Shown here one piece after another: positions 41,636 through 49,772 of a stretch of 64,000 nucleotides of DNA (its first letter is position 1; every line of letters starts with the position of its first letter). Source of the DNA: Paraclostridium tenue (lineage in GTDB: Bacteria > Bacillota > Clostridia > Peptostreptococcales > Peptostreptococcaceae); NCBI RefSeq assembly GCF_015668515.1, contig NZ_JADPFO010000002.1, positions 4,992 through 68,991 of the forward strand. Reading direction: 5' to 3'. Below the pieces are notes generated by a model that was given only the letters and a program-made list of their open reading frames with translations, was not told the origin of the DNA and ran no database searches. The translations under genes and the position numbers were made by a program.

Positions 41636-43399
41636 ATGAGATACTATAATGAAAATGAAAGACTTAAGTGCGTTGTAGAGATATCTACTTTAGTAACTGA
41701 GTCTAACAACTTCTTTGAGATAAAAGATAAAATTATAGAAAAAATGTTAGATGTAGTTCATCCAGCAAAAGCATGTGTAAACTTATTTTATAAAAATAAT
41801 TATGAGCATGCTTATTTAGTATGTTCACAAACTTTAGATCATATATCAAAAGTTTTTCCTATTGATAAGCCTATAGGGGTAAAAATAAACTTCAATGAAT
41901 ATCCTAAATACATACACGAAGCAGTAAAAGAACAAAAAGTTGTGTATATAGAAAATGTATTCAGTGATGAAAGAGCTCTTGATGAAAGAGATTTAGCAAT
42001 AAAAGAAGGTTATATAGGAAGAATAGTTTTTCCTCTTATAGTAAATGAAAAAGTAACAGGATTTATGACTTGCTTTTTAACAGAACAAGACAAGATAAGT
42101 GATGATGATATGAACTTTATTTCATCAGTAGCATCGCTTATAAGTTTATCTATAGAAGTAACTAGTAAAAATAATGATATCCAAATACTAATAAATAAAT
42201 TAAGAGGTGCTATATCATCTATAAATGAAGCTACTAAAAAGCTTTATTTAAATAAAGATATAAAAAGCTTCTTAAATCATTTAAGCAGACAAGCTTGTAA
42301 TATAACTAATAGTAGAGAATCAATTATCATTATAGATAACAATAAAAAGAAAAATCAGATATTTAGTTTTTACAGTTTAGATGAAGATGAGGCTATAGAT
42401 GTATATTCAATTTTAAATAAAGTAATAGATGATAAAACTATAGGTGCATATTCCAATGAAGTAAAAAGTGATGAGTATTCAGGAATGGTAAATTCATATA
42501 TATATCATAAATTGATGAATAAAAATAAGGTTATTGGATATATAGCTTGCATTAATAGTAAAAACTATACAAAAGATGATTTAAATATATTAAGTATACT
42601 TGCAAAGCAAGTATCAGTAGCAATGCAGTTATATGAATATAGTAAAAGTGAAGTAAAGCATCATGTTTTAGAAAATGAACTTAAAGTTTTAAATCAACAA
42701 CAAAAACTTATAATGAATAAAGGAAATAAAGAATTAGGAAATAATAGAGAATTATTTTATTTTCACAAACCTGCTAAAGTTGTAGGTGGAGATTTCTATC
42801 ATACTATAAAAAAAGATGACAATACAATTGTAGCGATTTTAGCAGATGTAATGGGGCATGGTATAGTATCAAACTATATGGTAGCTATGATAAAAGGTGC
42901 ATTTAAAGTTTTAGCAAAACAATATGATAAACCAAGTGAAATAATGGAAAATATAAATCAATTTTTATTCGATGAATTTGATAAAATGGGAGTCTTTGCA
43001 ACTTGTATAATTGGGATTATAAAAAATGATGAACACAAAATGATTTTATCTAATGCAGGGCATTATTACCCAATTGGAGTCGATAAAGATAATAATGCGA
43101 GTTTTATAAAATGTAATAAAGGAATACCTATTGGTATATTAGATGAAGTATCATATTTAGATAAAGAAATAGATATATCTAAATATAAATCAATTTCCTT
43201 ATATACTGATGGTGTATTAGAAATAAAAGATAGTGATAAGGAAGAATTTGGAGTAGAAAGACTTAAAGAATTTTTAGAAGAAAATAGTAACTTAGATAAA
43301 ACAAATATGATTACCAATTTAAAATCTAAGTTATGGCAGTTCTCTAAGAAAAGTAATTTTGAAGATGATATATTAATTATTACTCTTAGAGAAAAATAA
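41636..43399 (+). CDS. GAF-GAF-PP2C (SpoIIE-type) serine phosphatase
   Basis: 587 residues. Two GAF-like sensor domains (about 5-180 and 190-345) are joined by a helix to a SpoIIE/RsbU PP2C domain (about 360-585). Metal-binding Asp residues are in KVVGGDFYHTIKK, LADVMGHGIVS and FEDDILIITL. Such enzymes dephosphorylate anti-anti-sigma STAS proteins, here perhaps one encoded elsewhere. There is no kinase or STAS partner next to it. No membrane helix, so it is cytosolic. AGAGGGGAG ribosome site. Confidence 0.88.
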   Translation: MRYYNENERLKCVVEISTLVTESNNFFEIKDKIIEKMLDVVHPAKACVNLFYKNNYEHAYLVCSQTLDHISKVFPIDKPIGVKINFNEYPKYIHEAVKEQKVVYIENVFSDERALDERDLAIKEGYIGRIVFPLIVNEKVTGFMTCFLTEQDKISDDDMNFISSVASLISLSIEVTSKNNDIQILINKLRGAISSINEATKKLYLNKDIKSFLNHLSRQACNITNSRESIIIIDNNKKKNQIFSFYSLDEDEAIDVYSILNKVIDDKTIGAYSNEVKSDEYSGMVNSYIYHKLMNKNKVIGYIACINSKNYTKDDLNILSILAKQVSVAMQLYEYSKSEVKHHVLENELKVLNQQQKLIMNKGNKELGNNRELFYFHKPAKVVGGDFYHTIKKDDNTIVAILADVMGHGIVSNYMVAMIKGAFKVLAKQYDKPSEIMENINQFLFDEFDKMGVFATCIIGIIKNDEHKMILSNAGHYYPIGVDKDNNASFIKCNKGIPIGILDEVSYLDKEIDISKYKSISLYTDGVLEIKDSDKEEFGVERLKEFLEENSNLDKTNMITNLKSKLWQFSKKSNFEDDILIITLREK

Positions 43400-43409
43400 G
43401 GAGATTCAT

Positions 43410-44012
43410 ATGAATAAGGTTAATCCTGAAATTTTAATAATAAATGGAAGTCCACGGAAAAATAAAAACTGTGTTAGTATAATAAATAATATAATAAAAG
43501 AATTAAATGAAAATGATATAACTTACAAGGTTTTTGACATATATAATATGAATATAGAGTACTGTACTGCTTGTGGGTTTTGTGAGAAAACAGGATACTG
43601 TAAATTTAAAGATGATATGAGTCCGATGTATGACATGTTTGATAAAGCTAGTGGGACTATAGTTGTAAGTCCGGTTCATTTTGATTGCATATCAGCAAAA
43701 GTTAAAACTGTTGTTGATAGAACTCAAGCGATATATGCAAGTAAATATATACTTAAAAAGCCTTCTATAGATAGAAATAAAAAGCGAGTAGGTATGTATA
43801 TTGCAGTAGGGGGAAGTGAGCCGTATAAGTCGCAATTTAAAGGTGGACAAATAGTAATGGACTTTTTCTTTAAAAGCATAAATACTAAACTATTATATAA
43901 TTGTTATATAGATAGTAGTGATAAGTTATGCTTTAATAAAAATGATTATGCCAAAAACAAGGTAGATAAATATATAAATCTTTACGTAGAAAGTATAAAA
44001 GAGCTTGGGTAA
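43410..44012 (+). CDS. Flavodoxin-like NAD(P)H-dependent oxidoreductase (FMN reductase family)
   Basis: 200 residues. LIINGSPRKNKNC is the FMN phosphate-binding loop, and YCTACGFCEKTGYCKFKDDM is a conserved Cys-rich region seen in iron-sulfur flavoprotein-like members. ASGTIVVSPVHFDCISAKVK and YIAVGGSE complete the fold. It probably reduces flavins, quinones or metals; the substrate is unknown. 10 bases after the phosphatase stop, so they are co-transcribed. Confidence 0.85.
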   Translation: MNKVNPEILIINGSPRKNKNCVSIINNIIKELNENDITYKVFDIYNMNIEYCTACGFCEKTGYCKFKDDMSPMYDMFDKASGTIVVSPVHFDCISAKVKTVVDRTQAIYASKYILKKPSIDRNKKRVGMYIAVGGSEPYKSQFKGGQIVMDFFFKSINTKLLYNCYIDSSDKLCFNKNDYAKNKVDKYINLYVESIKELG

Positions 44013-44027
44013 AAACAAGCTCTTTTT
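43997..44027 (+). terminator. Terminator at the end of the FMN-reductase gene
   Basis: Stem AAAAGAGCTTG with CAAGCTCTTTT overlaps the stop codon, followed by TTTTTG. Confidence 0.75.
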
Positions 44028-44061
44028 GTAACATAAAATATACTGGAAAGGAGTATAAATT

Positions 44062-45234
44062 ATGCTTAGATATATAACTAGCGGAGAATCTCATGGTAAG
44101 TGTTTAACTTCTATAGTAGAAGGAATTCCAGCTAATGTATTAGTAGATATAGATGAAATAAATCTAGAAATGAAAAAGCGTCAATCAGGATATGGACGTG
44201 GTGGACGTATGAAAATAGAAAGTGATAAAGTAGAAATACTAAGTGGAATGAGAGGCAAAGTTACTATAGGAAGTCCAATAGCTATACAAATAATGAATAG
44301 GGATTATGAAAATTGGACTAAGTATATGAATCCGGTTGATGATATAGATAGAGAAACTAAAAAAGTTAATAATGTAAGACCAGGACATGCTGATTTAGTT
44401 GGTGCATTAAAGTATGATTTTGATGATGCACGAAATGTCTTGGAAAGATCTAGTGCCAGAGAAACAGCAAGTAGGGTTGCAGTTGGAGCTTTATGTAAAC
44501 AAGTACTCAAACAATTTAATATAGAATTTGCATCACATATAGTAAAAATAGGTGATGCTGAAATAGACAAAATATATGATTTTAATTATATAAAAGATAA
44601 TGTTGATTCTAGTGAAGTAAGATGTGTAGACAAGAATATAGAAAAGCTTATGATTAAAGAAATAGATTTTGCAAAAGAAAATAAAGACACTTTAGGTGGA
44701 ATTATAGAAATTAGAGTTAAAAATGTTCCTCCTGGACTTGGATCATACATTCATTATGACAAAAAGATTGATGCACATATAGCTATGAATATTATGAGTA
44801 TACAAGCTATAAAGGGTGTAGAAATAGGTATTGGGTTTGAAGTTGCAAGTAAAAAAGGCTCTGATGTTATGGATGAAATATTTTACAATAAAGAAAAAGG
44901 AATTTATAGAGAAACTAATAGATTAGGTGGTATAGAAGGTGGAATGACCACTGGAGATGAGATATTAATAAGATGTGCCATGAAACCTATACCAACATTA
45001 TATAAACCACTAAATTCAATAAATATAAATACACTTGAAAATTATAAAGCAACAGTTGAAAGGTCAGATACTTGTGCGGTGCCAGCGTGTAGTATTGTAT
45101 GTGAAAATGTAGTAGCATTTGTAATATTACAATTTTTCCTAGAAAAATTCGGTAAAGATAATATAGAAGATATAAAGAAAAGTTATACTTCATATATGAA
45201 TAGGTTAGGTGATATAGGATGGAAAAATCTATAA
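44062..45234 (+). CDS. aroC: Chorismate synthase
   Basis: 390 residues. Conserved features: SGESHGKCLTSIVEGIPA, MKKRQSGYGRGGRMKIESD, RPGHADLVGALKYDFDDARN, ERSSARETASRVAVGA and the C-terminal VERSDTCAVPACSIV. It makes chorismate from EPSP and needs reduced FMN; the flavoprotein gene just upstream is a possible but unproven partner. It overlaps aroB by 16 bases and leads a tight aroC-aroB-aroA operon. Confidence 0.97.
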   Translation: MLRYITSGESHGKCLTSIVEGIPANVLVDIDEINLEMKKRQSGYGRGGRMKIESDKVEILSGMRGKVTIGSPIAIQIMNRDYENWTKYMNPVDDIDRETKKVNNVRPGHADLVGALKYDFDDARNVLERSSARETASRVAVGALCKQVLKQFNIEFASHIVKIGDAEIDKIYDFNYIKDNVDSSEVRCVDKNIEKLMIKEIDFAKENKDTLGGIIEIRVKNVPPGLGSYIHYDKKIDAHIAMNIMSIQAIKGVEIGIGFEVASKKGSDVMDEIFYNKEKGIYRETNRLGGIEGGMTTGDEILIRCAMKPIPTLYKPLNSININTLENYKATVERSDTCAVPACSIVCENVVAFVILQFFLEKFGKDNIEDIKKSYTSYMNRLGDIGWKNL

Positions 45235-46247
45235 TAATTGACTACAATTACAATAACTTTAAATTAGAAAATAAATACGATAAAGTATTAATAATAACTG
45301 ATAAAAATGTACATAAATATCAATTTTCTAATTTTATAAAAAATATAAATCATAGTTTTATAGAAGTATTTATAGTGGAAAGTGGAGAAGAATCCAAGTT
45401 ATTATCTATATATGAAAAAATAATAAAGTTTTGTATAAAAACAAATATAACAAGAAAATCACTGGTAGTTGCTTTAGGTGGTGGAGTTGTAGGAGATTTG
45501 GCTGGATTTGTTGCATCTACATACATGAGAGGAATAGATTTAGTTCAAGTACCAACAACGCTACTAGCTCAAGTTGACTCGTCAGTAGGTGGTAAAACTG
45601 GTATAAACATAGGAAATATAAAAAATATAATAGGAACCTTTTATCAACCTAAATTTACATATATAAATGTAAATTCTCTAAAATCCCTAAATGATAAAGA
45701 ATATTTAGGTGGATTAGGTGAAGCTTTAAAATATGCATTTATATATGATTATGACTTTCTTAAATATATAAAAAATAATTCGGAAAGTATTTTAAATAAA
45801 GATGAGGTCGTTTTATTTAATATTATAAAAAAATGTACGGACATAAAATGGGAAGTAGTAAATAAAGATGAAAAAGAAAGTGGACTTAGAAAAATTTTAA
45901 ATTTAGGACATACGTTTGGACATGGAATAGAAAAGTTATGTAATTTAAGTCATGGATTTGCTGTTAATATAGGGACTAATATGGCTTTTATGATAGCTTT
46001 AGATAAAGGATTTATAGAAGAAGATTATTATGAAGAGTTTATTAGTGTTTCTAAATTATTAAATTTACCTACTAAATTTGAAAATGCTGATATTTATGAA
46101 ATATTAGAAATAATGAAAAGTGATAAAAAAAATAGCTTTGGAAACATCAATTTAGTCATCCCTGTAGGAAGAGGAAAAGTTAAGGTATTTGATGATATAA
46201 AAGATGATGAAATATTAGATGTAATAAAGAGGTGCATTAATGCTTAA
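45219..46247 (+). CDS. aroB: 3-Dehydroquinate synthase
   Basis: 342 residues. NAD-binding ALGGGVVGDLAGFVASTYMR, QVPTTLLAQVDSSVGGKTGI, zinc-binding Glu in YLGGLGEALKYAF and His in LNLGHTFGHGIE. It makes dehydroquinate from DAHP. The ATG lies in the end of aroC and its end overlaps aroA by 8 bases, so all three are coupled. aroD, aroE and aroK are not in this operon. Confidence 0.97.
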   Translation: MEKSIIIDYNYNNFKLENKYDKVLIITDKNVHKYQFSNFIKNINHSFIEVFIVESGEESKLLSIYEKIIKFCIKTNITRKSLVVALGGGVVGDLAGFVASTYMRGIDLVQVPTTLLAQVDSSVGGKTGINIGNIKNIIGTFYQPKFTYINVNSLKSLNDKEYLGGLGEALKYAFIYDYDFLKYIKNNSESILNKDEVVLFNIIKKCTDIKWEVVNKDEKESGLRKILNLGHTFGHGIEKLCNLSHGFAVNIGTNMAFMIALDKGFIEEDYYEEFISVSKLLNLPTKFENADIYEILEIMKSDKKNSFGNINLVIPVGRGKVKVFDDIKDDEILDVIKRCINA

Positions 46248-47502
46248 AGGAAGTTTTGAATTAATAGGAGATAAATCTATATCGCATAGGGCTATAATGT
46301 TTTCTTCAATAGCAAAGGGAACTACAAGAATAAGTAATTTCCTTATGGGACAAGATTGTTTAAGTACAGTTGATTGTTTTAGAAAAATGGGAGTAGATAT
46401 ATCTGTAAATAGTAAAGAAGTTTTAGTAAAAGGAGTTGGGCTTAGAGGTCTTAAAAAACCTATAGACATTTTAGATGTAGGTAATTCAGGAACGACGATA
46501 AGACTTATGATGGGTATACTTGCAGGAAATGATTTTAATTCTACTATAATAGGTGATGAATCAATAGGAAAAAGACCTATGAAGAGGGTTACAGATCCAT
46601 TAAGGTTAATGGGATGTAGTATAGATGGCAAAGATGATGCAAATTATATACCGATAAAAATACACGGTGGTAATTTAAATGGAATTAATTATAATATGCC
46701 AGTTGCATCTGCTCAAGTAAAATCATCTATAATATTAGCTTCTTTATATGCAAATGAGGCTAGTACTATAATTGAAAAGTCAAAAAGTAGAAATCATACT
46801 GAGATAATGCTAAATTCTTTTGGAGCAAACATAAAAACTGATGGACTAAAAATAGATGTAAGTCCTATTGATGAACTTTATTCAGTAGGAAATATAAATG
46901 TGGCAGGAGATATTTCTTCAGCTGCATTTATTATAGTAGCTGCAAGTATAGTTAAAGGTTCAGAAGTTATAATTAAAAATGTAGGATTAAATGAAACAAG
47001 AACTGGCATACTAGATGTATTAAAATCAATGAATGGTAACTTTGAAATTGTAGATAAAAGATTAGTTGGAGGCGAAATAGTAGGGGACTTAATAATTAGG
47101 TATAGTGACAATTTAACAGCAACTACTATAGATTCAGATTTAATACCAAGGTTAATAGATGAAATACCTGTAATAGCAGTTTTAGCAACTCAAGCAGAAG
47201 GAACAACTATAATAAAAGATGCAAAAGAATTAAAAGTTAAAGAAAGTAATAGAATAAAAGCAATTGTAGATAACCTAAAAAATATGGGAGCGGATATCGA
47301 AGAATTGGAAGATGGCATGGTAATAAATGGAAAATGTGAATTAAAAGGTGCAAAAATAAAAGCATTTAATGATCATAGAATAGCTATGGCATTTTCTGTT
47401 GCATCATTGATATCTAAAGGAAAAACATATATAGATAATACAACTTGTATCGATATATCTTTTCCTGGTTACTTTAATTTGTTAAATACTTTATTAAAGT
47501 AA
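46240..47502 (+). CDS. aroA: 3-Phosphoshikimate 1-carboxyvinyltransferase (EPSP synthase)
   Basis: 420 residues. GDKSISHRAIMFSSIAKGTT near the start, DVGNSGTTIRLMMGILAG, SAQVKSSIILASLYA, KESNRIKAIVDNLKNMGAD and FNDHRIAMAFSVAS. It makes EPSP from shikimate 3-phosphate and PEP. The protein begins unusually close to the GDKSISHR motif (residue 10), but the overlap with aroB and an AAGAGGTGC site support this ATG. The NSGTT loop (Gly/Ala region) resembles class II enzymes in part; class was not assigned. Confidence 0.97.
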   Translation: MLKGSFELIGDKSISHRAIMFSSIAKGTTRISNFLMGQDCLSTVDCFRKMGVDISVNSKEVLVKGVGLRGLKKPIDILDVGNSGTTIRLMMGILAGNDFNSTIIGDESIGKRPMKRVTDPLRLMGCSIDGKDDANYIPIKIHGGNLNGINYNMPVASAQVKSSIILASLYANEASTIIEKSKSRNHTEIMLNSFGANIKTDGLKIDVSPIDELYSVGNINVAGDISSAAFIIVAASIVKGSEVIIKNVGLNETRTGILDVLKSMNGNFEIVDKRLVGGEIVGDLIIRYSDNLTATTIDSDLIPRLIDEIPVIAVLATQAEGTTIIKDAKELKVKESNRIKAIVDNLKNMGADIEELEDGMVINGKCELKGAKIKAFNDHRIAMAFSVASLISKGKTYIDNTTCIDISFPGYFNLLNTLLK

Positions 47503-47584
47503 ATTAGAATAAAATTTGATTTTATTAGGAATATTATGTATAATTGTATTGCAATATTTAAAAAAATTTAGGAGGACTTTGAAA

Positions 47585-48154
47585 ATGAAATTACCAATAG
47601 CACTATCAAATAGACACGTTCATTTAAGTCAAGCTGATATAGAAGTATTATTTGGAGCAGGGCATCAATTAGTGGAGTTAAAGCCATTAAGCCAACCAGG
47701 ACAATACGCTTGTGAAGAAAAAGTTGATTTAGTAGGACCTAAAGGAACTATAAAAGGAGTTAGAGTTTTAGGACCAGCTAGACCTAGCACACAAGTTGAA
47801 ATATCTTTATCAGACGGATTTGCTTTAGGAGTTAAAGCTCCAATAAGAGAATCTGGTGACATAGAAGGAACTCCAGGAGTAAAATTAGTTGGACCAGTAG
47901 GAGAAGTTGAATTAACAGAAGGTGTTATAGTTGCTTCAAGACATATACACATGAGCCTTGATGATGCAGCTAAATTTGGAGTACAAGATAAGCAAATGGT
48001 AAAAGTTAGAACTTCTGGACCAAGAGCTGTAGTATTCGAAAATGTATTAGTAAGAGCTAATGCTAACTTTGCATTAGAAATGCACGTAGACGTTGAAGAA
48101 GGAAACGCAGCAGCTGTTAAAAACGGAGAAATGGTAGAATTAATAGCTGAATAA
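47585..48154 (+). CDS. pduL: PduL-type phosphate acyltransferase
   Basis: 189 residues. It has the two-fold PduL pattern: PIALSNRHVHLSQADIEVLF at the start and VVASRHIHMSLDDAAKFGV in the second half, whose His residues hold the zinc ions. It swaps acyl groups between CoA and phosphate (acetyl or propionyl phosphate). It lacks the N-terminal encapsulation peptide, and no shell genes are near, so it is a free cytosolic form for acid production or acetyl-CoA balance. TAGGAGG fixes ATG 47585; the longer in-frame start at 47516 has none. Confidence 0.92.
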   Translation: MKLPIALSNRHVHLSQADIEVLFGAGHQLVELKPLSQPGQYACEEKVDLVGPKGTIKGVRVLGPARPSTQVEISLSDGFALGVKAPIRESGDIEGTPGVKLVGPVGEVELTEGVIVASRHIHMSLDDAAKFGVQDKQMVKVRTSGPRAVVFENVLVRANANFALEMHVDVEEGNAAAVKNGEMVELIAE

Positions 48155-48155
48155 T

Positions 48156-48201
48156 ATAAATAAAAAAAGTATGTGACTTTTCACATACTTTTTTTATTTA
48201 T
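48156..48201 (+). terminator. Bidirectional terminator between pduL and the HxlR gene
   Basis: Perfect 21-bp stem (48156-48176 with 48181-48201) and 4-base loop. It has T-runs on both strands and serves the convergent gene at 48236 too. Confidence 0.9.
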
Positions 48202-48235
48202 ATTATTAGTTATTTATTAGCTTTATAATAAGTAT

Positions 48236-48616
48236 TTAAAAATCTAAATCATTGTTTTTAAGATAATCAATCCCAAAGCTATACATAGATTCTAATATAG
48301 GTATTAGCTTTTCACCAGTCTTGGTTAAACCGTATTCTACTCTTGGAGGTACAACAGGATATACCTTTCTATATATAATATTATGAGCCTCAAGGTTTCT
48401 TAATTGCTGTGTTAACATTTTTTGTGTAACGTCAGGAAGCTTTCTTCTTAAATCACTAAATCTAAGTGGATTAGCAGATAAATACCAAAGAATCAATATC
48501 TTCCATTTCCCTGAAATTATTTTATGTACTAAATTTATAGGACACGTTTCATACTTATTACAACGCTCATTCATATGGCACTGAGAATGATCTTGAACTT
48601 CTAGTTGAATTTTCAT
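48236..48616 (-). CDS. HxlR-family winged-helix transcriptional regulator with N-terminal Cys cluster
   Basis: 126 residues. CPINLVHKIISGKWKILILW, LRFSDLRRKLPDVTQKMLTQ, QLRNLEAHNI and RVEYGLTKTGEKLIPIL are the HxlR winged helix. Three Cys lie near the start (HSQCHMNERCNKYETCP); related regulators such as YodB and HypR sense quinones or disulfide stress through an N-terminal Cys, so a redox role is likely. ATG 48616 has AAGGTGG upstream; GTG 48625 overlaps that site. It diverges from deoC. Confidence 0.9.
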   Translation of the reverse strand: MKIQLEVQDHSQCHMNERCNKYETCPINLVHKIISGKWKILILWYLSANPLRFSDLRRKLPDVTQKMLTQQLRNLEAHNIIYRKVYPVVPPRVEYGLTKTGEKLIPILESMYSFGIDYLKNNDLDF

Positions 48617-48637
48617 TATAACCACCTTAAATCTATA

Positions 48638-48698
48638 ATAGTATACTTTTAGATACTATAAAACGAAAAAGTACCTACTTGTTATAAATTTTTATAAC
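48638..48698. promoter_or_regulatory. Palindromic sites upstream of the HxlR gene (candidate operators)
   Basis: ATAGTAT (48638-48644) and ATACTAT (48653-48659) form an inverted repeat with an 8-base spacer. A perfect 18-base palindrome GTTATAAATTTTTATAAC sits at 48681-48698, and GATACTATT recurs right after. They lie 22-82 bases before the HxlR start codon, where self-control by an HxlR dimer would be expected. Not proven. Confidence 0.4.
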
Positions 48699-48865
48699 TG
48701 ATACTATTATACCATTAAATGAATAAGCTATCTATTAAATAGCCCCTTTAAAAAATTAAATAAAAATATATTTATTTATAAATTATGATTATAATAATGT
48801 ATATACAAAAACGTATTCACATTTGATATAATTAAATAGCATTATAAAAAAAAGGAGAAAGATTT

Positions 48866-49537
48866 ATGAATAATATAGCAAAAATGATTGATCACACAAT
48901 TTTAAAGGCTTTTGCAACTAAAGAAGATGTAAAAGTACTATGCAAGGAAGCAAAAGAGTATAACTTCTTTTCAGTATGTATAAACCCAGCAAATATAGAA
49001 CTTGCAAAAAAAGAATTAGAAGGTTCAGATGTTAAGGTATGTACTGTTATAGGATTCCCTTTAGGGGCTAATACATCAGAAGTTAAGGCTTTTGAAACAA
49101 AAGATGCTATAAAAAAGGGTGCAGATGAAGTAGATATGGTTATAAACATAGGAGCGCTAAAAGATAAAAATTATGACTATGTTTTAAATGACATCAAAGC
49201 AGTTGTAGATGCAGCTGATAAGAAAGCTTTAGTAAAGGTAATAATAGAAACTTGTTATTTAACTGATGAAGAAAAGAAAATAGCTTGTGAATTATCAGTT
49301 AAAGCTGGAGCTGATTTTGTAAAAACATCAACAGGATTTGGAACAGGTGGTTCAACTCCAGAAGATATAAAACTTATGAGAGAAGTTGTAGGACCTAATA
49401 TAGGAGTAAAAGCTTCAGGAGGGGTTAGAAACCAAGAAGATGCTAAAGCTGTTATAGAAGCTGGATGCTCAAGAATTGGAGCTAGTGCATCTGTTGCAAT
49501 TACTAAAGGTGAAGACTCTCAAACAAGTGGATATTAA
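48866..49537 (+). CDS. deoC: Deoxyribose-phosphate aldolase
   Basis: 223 residues. [52 protein letters not shown] and the Schiff-base Lys in [20 protein letters not shown], plus [13 protein letters not shown]. It splits deoxyribose 5-phosphate into glyceraldehyde 3-phosphate and acetaldehyde in nucleoside breakdown. No other deo genes or deoR repressor are adjacent. AAAGGAGAAAG ribosome site. Confidence 0.96.
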   Translation: MNNIAKMIDHTILKAFATKEDVKVLCKEAKEYNFFSVCINPANIELAKKELEGSDVKVCTVIGFPLGANTSEVKAFETKDAIKKGADEVDMVINIGALKDKNYDYVLNDIKAVVDAADKKALVKVIIETCYLTDEEKKIACELSVKAGADFVKTSTGFGTGGSTPEDIKLMREVVGPNIGVKASGGVRNQEDAKAVIEAGCSRIGASASVAITKGEDSQTSGY

Positions 49538-49561
49538 AAAATTTGTTAAAAAATGTTTTAA

Positions 49562-49651
49562 GTATACAAAAGTGGGTATACATATAAAGTAAGTATACTA
49601 GAATATTGAACTTTTAAGTATACAAAAAACAAAAATATAAATTAAGTATAG
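49562..49651. promoter_or_regulatory. Cluster of GTATAC palindromes upstream of pyruvate:ferredoxin oxidoreductase
   Basis: GTATAC occurs four times at 49562, 49576, 49593 and 49618, mostly inside AAGTATACAAAA-like contexts, with a variant GTATAG at 49646. The spacings are 14, 17, 25 and 28 bases. They fill the 235-base gap between deoC and the PFOR start, 122-211 bases upstream of the latter. This may be a multi-site operator; the regulator is unknown. Confidence 0.4.
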
Positions 49652-49772
49652 AAGGATTTTGTAAGTTAATATTGAAGGTATTAATTAGAAATCTTTACTA
49701 TTCAAAATATTTACTCAATATAGTAATTTTATAAAGCTATTTTGGGAGGAATATACAAGGAGGATACATACT

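Noticed and set aside
47585-48154. pduL as part of a propanediol microcompartment operon
   Set aside because: No shell or diol-dehydratase genes are nearby and no encapsulation peptide is present.
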